NCBI GenBank assembly: GCA_905193485.1
Contig: CAJJOX010000151.1
Span: forward strand, 1-5,532
Origin: an uncultured Porphyromonadaceae bacterium
GTDB taxonomy: Bacteria; Bacteroidota; Bacteroidia; Bacteroidales; Muribaculaceae
DNA length: 5,532 bases
Reading direction: 5' to 3'
Shown piece by piece: positions 1 through 5,532 of this stretch. Made by a program: the position numbers and the translations under genes. Under the pieces are notes generated by a model, which worked only from the letters and a program-made list of their open reading frames with translations, was not told the origin of the DNA and did not search any database. Within the stretch, counting starts at the first letter, position 1. Each line of letters starts with the position of its first letter.

Positions 1-209
1 ACGAGGAACCGGCTGTAATCCGCACGTTCCTTGACAACTATCGCGATCAGCTCAAAGGCAAGGTGCTTTATCCGTTCTGTACTTCATACGAAAGCCCTAT
101 GACAGAAGCTGACGCAACATTGAGAAAAGGTTATCCCGACTATAACTGGAAGACAGGTCTTCGTTTTCCGGCTGATTCAAAACAGATAAAGACATGGATC
201 GAACAATGA
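1..209 (+). CDS. Flavodoxin family protein, C-terminal part (5' end outside window)
   Basis: This is the last 68 codons of an open frame that enters from the left edge (first full codon at 3) and stops with TGA at 207-209. Flavodoxins carry electrons in the cytoplasm on a non-covalently bound FMN. The visible part fits the C-terminal half of the bacterial flavodoxin_4-type fold: an acidic/proline segment, a helix (VIRTFLDNY), then a beta strand running into a loop (GKVLYPFCTSYES). In this family that loop follows the last-but-one strand and lies near the flavin. A W-x-x-G-x-R-F element (NWKTGLRF) and a final helix (IKTWIEQ) close the fold. The N-terminal phosphate-binding loop, which would be diagnostic, lies outside the window, so the call rests on the C-terminal pattern and remembered similarity to Bacteroidales homologues. 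The stop codon overlaps the start of the next gene, which suggests an operon with the aldo/keto reductase. Confidence 0.72.
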   Translation, partial: EEPAVIRTFLDNYRDQLKGKVLYPFCTSYESPMTEADATLRKGYPDYNWKTGLRFPADSKQIKTWIEQ

Positions 210-1045
210 AAACCGTCACGCTTAACAATGGCGTTGAAATGCCACAAATCGGTTACGGAGTGTATCAAGTCACTCCGGCCGAGTGTGAGCGTTGTGTCAG
301 TGATGCCCTTAAAACAGGGTATCGTATGATTGATACAGCTCAGGCTTATCACAACGAAGAAGGTGTCGGCGCCGCAGTGAGAAACAGTGGTATTTCCCGC
401 ACGGATCTGTTTCTTGTGTCAAAGGTCTGGATATCAAACTACGGGTTTGACAAAACGCTTGCATCTATTGACGAGAGCCTGCGCAAACTCGGCACTGATT
501 ACATCGATCTGATGCTTCTCCATCAGCCGTTCTGCGATCGTTACGGGGCATATCGTGCTCTTGAAGCTGCATATAAGGAAGGTAAACTCCGTGCTATCGG
601 CGTGAGCAATTTCTACCCTGACCATTTCATCGACCTCGCAAGTAATGTGGAGATAGTTCCGGCGGTCAATCAGGTTGAGACTCACGTTTTCGACCAGCAA
701 ATCGCGGCTCGGAAATACATGAAAGAGTTCGGCACTCATATAATGGCGTGGGCTCCTCTTGCCGAAGGACGCAATAATTTCTTCACGAATCCGGTTCTTG
801 AGTCAATCGGAAAGAAATATGGCAAGAGCGTGGCACAGGTGGCCCTGCGCTGGCTCCTGCAACGTGACGTAATAATCATACCCAAGTCCACCCACATCGA
901 GCGAATGGAACAAAATCTTGACATACTCGATTTTGCTCTCAGCGATGCTGATATGGAGGAAATCGCGCGTCTTGACACCGGCAAAAGCCTATTTTTCGAC
1001 CACCACGATCCCGAAGTGGTGAAAATGTTCATGGGCTGGCGCTGA
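206..1045 (+). CDS. Aldo/keto reductase (2,5-diketo-D-gluconate reductase-like group)
   Basis: This is a cytoplasmic NAD(P)H-dependent oxidoreductase of the aldo/keto reductase superfamily, a single-domain (beta/alpha)8 barrel that reduces aldehydes and ketones to alcohols. With the start at 206 the protein has 279 residues, normal for bacterial members. The catalytic tetrad is complete: Asp43 and Tyr48 in GYRMIDTAQAYHNEEGVG, Lys73 in LVSKVW, and His106 in LLHQPF. The second family signature is KLRAIGVSNF (127-136). The cofactor-binding motif IPKS (225-228) is followed by Arg233 and Asn237 in the K-S-x4-R-x3-N spacing that contacts the adenosine 2'-phosphate, so NADPH is the likely cofactor. 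The C-terminal SLFFDHHDPE stretch is usual for this subgroup. An in-frame ATG at 194 would add four residues (MDRT). The ATG at 206 is preferred because homologues begin M-K-x-V-x-L-N-N-G and because it forms an ATGA overlap with the flavodoxin stop. The substrate cannot be deduced. Confidence 0.93.
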   Translation: MKTVTLNNGVEMPQIGYGVYQVTPAECERCVSDALKTGYRMIDTAQAYHNEEGVGAAVRNSGISRTDLFLVSKVWISNYGFDKTLASIDESLRKLGTDYIDLMLLHQPFCDRYGAYRALEAAYKEGKLRAIGVSNFYPDHFIDLASNVEIVPAVNQVETHVFDQQIAARKYMKEFGTHIMAWAPLAEGRNNFFTNPVLESIGKKYGKSVAQVALRWLLQRDVIIIPKSTHIERMEQNLDILDFALSDADMEEIARLDTGKSLFFDHHDPEVVKMFMGWR

Positions 1046-1076
1046 AAGAAATATATCTCCCCGACAAAACAATGAA

Positions 1077-1107
1077 AGGCCCCGGAAAATGCAATATCCG
1101 CGGGCCT
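1077..1107 (+). terminator. Stem-loop after the aldo/keto reductase, possible (bidirectional) terminator
   Basis: An inverted repeat begins 31 nt after the aldo/keto reductase stop. AGGCCC (1077-1082) pairs with GGGCCT (1102-1107), and CGGA (1083-1086) pairs with TCCG (1097-1100). This makes 10 base pairs with one bulged C at 1101 and a 10-nt loop. On the + strand the stem is followed by GTCTTGCC, which is a poor T-tract. On the - strand it is followed by TTCATTGTTTTG, which is somewhat richer in T. It could therefore end + transcripts or act as a second barrier for read-through from glgP. The stem is seen directly; termination is inferred. Confidence 0.5.
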
Positions 1108-1164
1108 GTCTTGCCATTATTTAGAGCCGTCGTTGTCTGCTGTCGTAACGCCCTGCTTCACAAA

Positions 1165-1194
1165 GGAGGCTGCACCTATGCAGGCACAGCCTCC
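1165..1194 (-). terminator. Stem-loop after glgP, probable transcription terminator
   Basis: The hairpin begins 29 nt downstream of the glgP stop codon. GGAGGCTG (1165-1172) is perfectly complementary to CAGCCTCC (1187-1194), and an inner CCT/AGG (1175-1177 with 1182-1184) closes a 4-nt loop. The two positions between these stems are CA opposite CA on the + strand, which do not pair. In RNA from the - strand they become UG opposite UG, which form two G-U wobbles. Only the glgP-sense RNA therefore gives a continuous 13-bp stem with a tetraloop. The - strand tail is TTTGTG, a short T-tract. Bacteroidota terminators often have weak tails, so the assignment is plausible but untested. Confidence 0.6.
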
Positions 1195-1223
1195 CGTTAA
1201 AGATTGTGGTATTGTCGGGGACG

Positions 1224-3779
1224 TCAGATCCAACGAACGTAGGCGAAGTCCTGACGGTGAGGTAGATTGGGATTTACGGGGTAGAGGCGGTATCCGTAAC
1301 GGAAGACACCGGCATCGGAAATCTTTTCGTTAAGCTTATATGTCAGCACTCCGTTTTCATCGGCGACAACTTTGAACGGTTTCACTTCAAAGAGTCGTTC
1401 AACTCCGTTTTCAACGCGATATGACACATATTCGAGTCCGACGCTGCGACCAAGTCCGTTGGTGTCGACCTTTGCCTCAACAGTGAATGTGTTGCCTGTT
1501 GTTGAGCTCTTTGGCCCTTCGGTTTTGAAATCAAGCACTTTCACACCATCCCAAGCATCGACGAATTTGTATTTCCAATCGACGATTTCTTTTGCAAGAG
1601 CATAGCCATTGGCTTCAAGAGCATGGAAACGTTTTGCTTCGGGATCGTAGAAACGATTGATATAGTCGTCGATCATGCGCTTCATGGTGAAATGGGGAGC
1701 TATGTGACCGATTGAACCTTTGATATACTGAATCCATTCGGGAGAATAGCCCTTGGAATTCTTGGCAAAGTAGAGCGGGATGATCTCCGTTTCAAGCATT
1801 GAGTAGATTGTTGCAGCATCAAGGCGATCCTGCTGAGCCTGATCGGTGTAGGTGCGTTTATCCGTGAGAGCCCATCCGGCCTTTTCATCGAAACGATAAC
1901 CTTCATACCACCATCCGTCGAGTACGGAGAAGTTGAGGACACCGTTCATTTCAGCCTTTTCTCCTGATGTGCCTGAAGCCTCAAGTGGGCGCGTCGGCGT
2001 GTTGAGCCAGATGTCAACTCCGGTCACAAGACGTTTGGCAACCACCATGTTGTAATCCTCGAGGAAAATGATCTTACCGAGGAACTGGGGCATGCGCGAG
2101 ATTTCCATGATGCGTTTGATCAGTCCCTGTCCGGCGCCGTCAGCGGGGTGTGCTTTTCCGGAGAAAACAAACTGTACGGGGAATTGCTCGTTGTTGACGA
2201 TTCGAGCCAGACGGTCGAGATCGGTGAAGAGCAGATGAGCGCGTTTGTAGGTGGCGAATCGGCGCGCGAAACCAATGATCAGTGCATTGGGGCTCATCTT
2301 TTCAATGATTTTCATCACTGCCGACGGATCACCCTGATTGGCGAGCCATTTTTCTTTAAAGTCGCGTTTGATAAAGTTGATGAATTTGTTCTTCATCCGT
2401 AAGCGCATGTTCCAGATGGCTTCATCGTCAACATTGAATATTTTTGACCAGTAGGCCGGATCGCTCTGGTGATCAAACATTTCTTCGCCGAGATTCTTTG
2501 CATAGAATTCTTTCCATTCCGAAGCGGCCCAAGTAGGCATGTGCACGCCGTTGGTGACGTAGCCGACGTGGCTTTCTTCCCAAGAATAACCTTTCCAAAT
2601 GCCGGCGAACATTTTCTTGGAAACTTCACCATGGAGCCAGCTGACGCCATTGGCTTCCTGACAAGTATTGAGCGCGAACACACTCATGGAGAAGCGCTCG
2701 TTGGTGTCGGGATTCTCACGGCCCATATTCATGAGGTCGGCCCAGGAAATGCCCAGTTTGTCAGGGAATTCATACATGTATTTTCCAAAAAGATTCTCGT
2801 CGAAGTAGTCGTGTCCGGCTGGAACGGGAGTGTGAACGGTGTAGAGCGAAGAAGCGCGGACAAGTTCGAGCGCCTCCTGGAATTCAAGACCTTTTCCCTG
2901 AACGTAGTCGACAAGACGCTGCAGATTGAGGAGGGCTGCATGGCCTTCGTTGCAGTGATAGAGAGTGGAGTTTACTCCAAGTTTCTGGAGCATCAGCACG
3001 CCGCCGATGCCAAGAAGGTATTCTTGTTTCAAGCGGTTTTCCCAATCGCCGCCATAGAGTTTATGGGTGATCTGACGGTCGAACTCGCTGTTCATGTCGA
3101 AGTCGGTGTCAAGCAGATAGAGCTTTATGCGGCCGACATTGACACGCCAGACGTGGGCATAAATGATGCGACCGGGATAAGGAACCTCGAGGATCATCGG
3201 ATGACCTTCAGAATCGTTGACTTGTTCGATAGGAAGCTGGTTGATGTTCTGAGGCTCATAATTGGCCACCTGCTGTCCATCGACAGAAAGTGATTGCGTG
3301 AAATAGCCATAACGGTATAGGAAGCCGACGGCTGTCATGTCAACGCAGCTGTCCGATGCTTCTTTAATGTAGTCGCCGGCAAGGACACCAAGACCGCCCG
3401 AGTAAATTTTCAGGCAGTTGCAAAGTCCATATTCCATTGAGAAATAAGAAACCGAAGGAACGTCCTTGCGCATAGGTTTGCTCATGTAATCCTTAAATGA
3501 GGCGTAAACCTTGTCTATCCGTCCCATCATTTCATCGTCGTTCATGATTTCAGCAAGACGGTCGGAACTGATACGCTGAAGCACCATGACCGGATTTTCA
3601 CCGGTTGAGCGCCAAAGATCAGGATTGATGTCGCGGAAAAGAGCTTTAGCCTCACTATTCCACACCCACCATAGGTTGTGAGAAATTACATCAAGAGGTT
3701 TCAGGCGTAACGGAAGCTCCGCAATCACAGTGGTGTCGTGGAAGATGGGAGCATTCGTCTGACTAACTTTAATTTTCAT
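1224..3779 (-). CDS. glgP: Alpha-glucan phosphorylase (GT35, DUF3417-containing type)
   Basis: This cytoplasmic PLP enzyme cleaves alpha-1,4-glucan ends with phosphate to release glucose-1-phosphate. At 851 residues it is normal for the Bacteroidales form. Residues about 15-105 match the DUF3417 N-terminal region ([17 protein letters not shown]). The phosphorylase core follows to about 720. Visible elements are the glycine loop GGLGVLAGD (128-136), NEGHAA (277-282), HTPVPAGHD (316-323) and VGYVTNGVH (406-414). Arg507 and Lys512 in RRFATYKR align with the substrate/phosphate-binding Arg-Lys pair of muscle phosphorylase. [14 protein letters not shown] (600-613) carries Lys608, the expected PLP Schiff-base lysine (codon 1956-1958). 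A tail of about 105 residues, predicted beta-rich, ends in [13 protein letters not shown], as I recall for Bacteroides homologues. The start at 3779 gives the usual MKIKV opening and follows an A-rich leader. The gene lies 41 bp behind the glycogen synthase and is probably co-transcribed with it. Whether it prefers glycogen or short maltodextrins cannot be read from the sequence. Confidence 0.95.
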   Translation of the reverse strand: MKIKVSQTNAPIFHDTTVIAELPLRLKPLDVISHNLWWVWNSEAKALFRDINPDLWRSTGENPVMVLQRISSDRLAEIMNDDEMMGRIDKVYASFKDYMSKPMRKDVPSVSYFSMEYGLCNCLKIYSGGLGVLAGDYIKEASDSCVDMTAVGFLYRYGYFTQSLSVDGQQVANYEPQNINQLPIEQVNDSEGHPMILEVPYPGRIIYAHVWRVNVGRIKLYLLDTDFDMNSEFDRQITHKLYGGDWENRLKQEYLLGIGGVLMLQKLGVNSTLYHCNEGHAALLNLQRLVDYVQGKGLEFQEALELVRASSLYTVHTPVPAGHDYFDENLFGKYMYEFPDKLGISWADLMNMGRENPDTNERFSMSVFALNTCQEANGVSWLHGEVSKKMFAGIWKGYSWEESHVGYVTNGVHMPTWAASEWKEFYAKNLGEEMFDHQSDPAYWSKIFNVDDEAIWNMRLRMKNKFINFIKRDFKEKWLANQGDPSAVMKIIEKMSPNALIIGFARRFATYKRAHLLFTDLDRLARIVNNEQFPVQFVFSGKAHPADGAGQGLIKRIMEISRMPQFLGKIIFLEDYNMVVAKRLVTGVDIWLNTPTRPLEASGTSGEKAEMNGVLNFSVLDGWWYEGYRFDEKAGWALTDKRTYTDQAQQDRLDAATIYSMLETEIIPLYFAKNSKGYSPEWIQYIKGSIGHIAPHFTMKRMIDDYINRFYDPEAKRFHALEANGYALAKEIVDWKYKFVDAWDGVKVLDFKTEGPKSSTTGNTFTVEAKVDTNGLGRSVGLEYVSYRVENGVERLFEVKPFKVVADENGVLTYKLNEKISDAGVFRYGYRLYPVNPNLPHRQDFAYVRWI

Positions 3780-3820
3780 ATTTTTCTTTGATTTGGATTA
3801 TCTAATTATTTGGTAAGAAA
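3780..3820 (-). other. Synthase-glgP intergenic leader, no promoter seen
   Basis: This 41-bp AT-rich spacer separates the synthase stop codon from the glgP start. Read on the - strand it ends in CAAAGAAAAAT directly before ATG, an A-rich initiation region of the kind Bacteroidota use in place of a strong Shine-Dalgarno. No TAnnTTTG -7 box and no stem-loop are visible in it. This supports a single transcript covering both genes. Confidence 0.5.
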
Positions 3821-5485
3821 TTATAGCCGGTTGTCGGTGATGCGTTTATGCTCGTTGGCAAGCGCAATGTCGAAAGCTTTAAGGTAATGGTCGATAAACA
3901 GGCTCCAGTTGGCTTTTGATGCCGTGGACATAGCTTTTGCTCTGATTTCCTGTGATGCCACATTGTCGCAGCATGTGAGGAATTTAACTGAACGTGCTAT
4001 ACTGTCGACCACGGCGGGATAATTGCCGTCGTTACGTTCGGCGACAAATACGCCGGAGCTGTCGAAGCTGTCTTCAAAGTTGTGAAGAATCCATTGTCCG
4101 AATCCGCTGAGCGATGTGGTCAATGTAGGAACGCCGAATGCGATACTTTCGAGCGGAGTATAGCCCCAGGGCTCATAATATGACGGAAATACGGTCGCAT
4201 CCATGCCGATAAGCAACTGATAATAGGTGAGATTGAAAATACCGTCGTTTCCGTTGAGGTAGCAAGGCACATAAATCACAGTTGTGTCTGTGTCTGTTTC
4301 GTTCCGAAAGCCGATGGAGTGTATGCGGTTGATTATGGGATCGGTGTCAGGATTATGCAGAGAGTGGGTGATCACCGGATTATCAAGACGTGTCACGCGG
4401 TTTTGTGCCAGTGAATTCTTTAAATCGTCGCGAGCATCGCCGCTCCAAGCGGGAACCATTACATAAGCAAGCACCTTGCGACAAGGTTTAAATCCGTCGA
4501 GCTGCCTTATGGCATCAAGGAAAAGATCAATTCCTTTGTTGCGGTATTCACAGCGACCGGACGTGCATATTATAAATGTGTCATTGCCGAAGTGTATGCC
4601 GGTCAGGGATGATGCAACTTCAAGCAGTGTGCGGCGTGCGGTGTGACGGCAAGTCTTAAATTTTGTTTTTGCCGGCACGAAATTGGGCTCGAAGCCGTTT
4701 GGCGTCACCACATCTGGTGTGCGGCCAAGCAATTGAGTGCATTCTTTAGCCGTGATGTCGCTCACTGTGGTGAAGCAGTCAGCCTGGACTGCCGCCGTTT
4801 TCTCAAGAGAGTGCTTAGACTGCATGTTGAGCTCCCGGGCCATCTGATTGCCGTCATAGCCCGGAAGATAGTCGTAGAGAGGCTTGCCGTTGCCGCAAAT
4901 GCTACGGCCTATGGATGTCGCGTGTGTCGTGAATATGGTGGCTACTTCGGGGAGTTTCCATTTGGTGTAGAGAAGAGCCATGCCGGTTGTCCATTCATCG
5001 AAGTGGGCAATTATGTTTTTGCCCTTAACGCCCGAAAAACGGCAAATGCTTTCAATTACAAGTCCGGCTGCATGAGAGAAAGCACAAGCTTCATCGTAAT
5101 CGCCATATGCATGGAGTGAATCCACACCGTAAAGATTCCACATGAGGCCATAGAATTCGTTTTTTACGGCATACATTCCATCAAATTTAACTAAAATGGC
5201 TATTGGCTTGCCGGGAATGTCCCAGCGCCCGGTGCGTATGGAAACACCTTCGGGCAGATCCGCCGCTTTTTTCCATTCCTTGAGCACCGATGCGGATTCG
5301 AGGAAAAAGGGTGATGGAGACTCGGGAGTCCATACATCAGGTCCAATAAAAATGAGTTTATCCTTGTATAACTTTTGCAGGCTTTTTGCTTTGGTAGACA
5401 GCACTGTATAGATGCCGCCAACTTTATTGCACACCTCCCAGGAGGTTTCGATGAGCAAATCTACATCGACATTGGATTCATTCAT
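3821..5485 (-). CDS. Glycogen synthase, GT3 (eukaryote-like) family
   Basis: This is a cytoplasmic retaining glycosyltransferase that extends alpha-1,4-glucan chains from a nucleotide-glucose donor. The 554 residues clearly follow the animal/fungal GT3 pattern, not bacterial GT5 GlgA. The N-terminal Rossmann domain opens with SWEVCNKVGGIYTVL (15-29), with the KVGG donor loop at 21-24. AHFDEW (160-165), ATIFTTHATSIGR (182-194) and DVVTPNGFEPNF (258-269) follow. The C-terminal domain has SGRCEYRNKGID (309-320), where Arg311 and Lys317 keep the spacing of the catalytic Arg/Lys of yeast Gsy2. It also has FPSYYEPWGYTPLE (433-446) with the E-x7-E pair Glu438/Glu446. The eukaryotic phosphorylated tails are absent, and the arginine-rich glucose-6-phosphate helix is not recognisable. 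GT3 enzymes of eukaryotes use UDP-glucose; the donor used here is inferred, not shown. The gene is first in the pair and lies just behind a -7 promoter box. The start at 5485 puts KVGG at the usual distance from the N terminus. Confidence 0.95.
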   Translation of the reverse strand: MNESNVDVDLLIETSWEVCNKVGGIYTVLSTKAKSLQKLYKDKLIFIGPDVWTPESPSPFFLESASVLKEWKKAADLPEGVSIRTGRWDIPGKPIAILVKFDGMYAVKNEFYGLMWNLYGVDSLHAYGDYDEACAFSHAAGLVIESICRFSGVKGKNIIAHFDEWTTGMALLYTKWKLPEVATIFTTHATSIGRSICGNGKPLYDYLPGYDGNQMARELNMQSKHSLEKTAAVQADCFTTVSDITAKECTQLLGRTPDVVTPNGFEPNFVPAKTKFKTCRHTARRTLLEVASSLTGIHFGNDTFIICTSGRCEYRNKGIDLFLDAIRQLDGFKPCRKVLAYVMVPAWSGDARDDLKNSLAQNRVTRLDNPVITHSLHNPDTDPIINRIHSIGFRNETDTDTTVIYVPCYLNGNDGIFNLTYYQLLIGMDATVFPSYYEPWGYTPLESIAFGVPTLTTSLSGFGQWILHNFEDSFDSSGVFVAERNDGNYPAVVDSIARSVKFLTCCDNVASQEIRAKAMSTASKANWSLFIDHYLKAFDIALANEHKRITDNRL

Positions 5486-5512
5486 AAATTGCTGCTATAT
5501 AAAATTTCCGCG

Positions 5513-5520
5513 CAAAGATA
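5513..5520 (-). promoter_or_regulatory. Bacteroidota-type -7 promoter box for the glycogen operon
   Basis: On the - strand this reads TATCTTTG, an exact match to the Bacteroidota housekeeping sigma -7 consensus TAnnTTTG. It ends 27 nt upstream of the synthase ATG. Transcription would begin a few bases downstream, giving an AT-rich 5' leader of about 20 nt with no room for a riboswitch. The partner -33 (TTTG-like) element should lie roughly 20 bp further upstream, beyond the right edge of the window, and cannot be checked. Confidence 0.65.
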
Positions 5521-5532
5521 GTCATTTTTAAT

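Noticed and set aside
434..1032. Two overlapping - strand frames (434-739 and 736-1032) opposite the aldo/keto reductase.
   Set aside because: The reductase has a complete catalytic tetrad and full length on the + strand. The antisense translations show no motif.
1124..1150. Repeated GTCGT words (CGTCGTTGTCTGCTGTCGTAA) between the two hairpins.
   Set aside because: These are only two imperfect copies of a five-base word. This is too short and too few to call a repeat or a binding site.
1133..1333. A 66-codon + strand frame starting in the convergent gap.
   Set aside because: It runs through the glgP terminator stem and into the antisense of the conserved glgP C terminus. The predicted protein is Arg-rich and low in complexity, with no promoter or homologue pattern.
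1948..1983. Glu in place of Met next to the PLP lysine ([11 protein letters not shown], where muscle-type enzymes have a different residue) as a possible active-site change.
   Set aside because: The same Glu is, to my knowledge, normal in Bacteroidales homologues, and the lysine and surrounding residues are intact. It is a family variation rather than a defect.
2469..3293. A 274-codon open frame on the + strand inside glgP.
   Set aside because: It lies exactly codon-over-codon opposite glgP, so its stops would need TTA, CTA or TCA codons in glgP, which are rarely used there. The translation shows no recognisable domain, and glgP is unmistakable on the other strand.
4643..5119. A 158-codon open frame on the + strand inside the glycogen synthase gene.
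   Set aside because: It has the same codon-over-codon antisense phase as the glgP shadow. It covers the conserved HFDEW and HATSIGR regions of the synthase and has no family signature of its own.

Overview
The window looks like chromosomal DNA from a member of the Bacteroidota, probably the order Bacteroidales. Three things point there. A TAnnTTTG -7 promoter box sits directly upstream of the synthase gene. The start codons lack clear Shine-Dalgarno sequences, and the glgP leader is A-rich. The gene pair is also typical of the group: a eukaryote-like GT3 glycogen synthase next to a DUF3417-type alpha-glucan phosphorylase. The moderate GC content would suit a gut lineage such as Muribaculaceae, but the window alone cannot settle the family.

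Layout: there are two convergent gene pairs. On the + strand, the 3' end of a flavodoxin-family gene (1-209) overlaps an aldo/keto reductase gene (206-1045) by four bases (ATGA). The 178-bp convergent gap (1046-1223) holds two stem-loops, one about 30 nt past each stop codon. On the - strand, a GT3 glycogen synthase (5485 to 3821) is followed after 41 bp by alpha-glucan phosphorylase glgP (3779 to 1224). Their presumed promoter is at the right edge of the window. Its -7 box is visible, but the -33 region lies outside.

How the genes work together: the - strand pair is a compact glycogen module. GT3 elongates alpha-1,4-glucan from a sugar nucleotide, and GlgP phosphorolyses the chain to glucose-1-phosphate. 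Synthesis and mobilisation are thus probably co-transcribed, which implies that flux direction is set by metabolites or enzyme properties rather than by separate promoters. The + strand pair is a small redox cassette: an FMN electron carrier translationally linked to an NAD(P)H-dependent carbonyl reductase. Its physiological substrate cannot be read from the sequence.

No mobile element, CRISPR array, tRNA, rRNA or defence-like locus was seen. This is an ordinary core-metabolism region. The most noteworthy points are the stripped-down GT3 synthase, which seems to lack the eukaryotic regulatory and tetramerisation elements, and the strand-specific G-U pairing of the glgP terminator hairpin.
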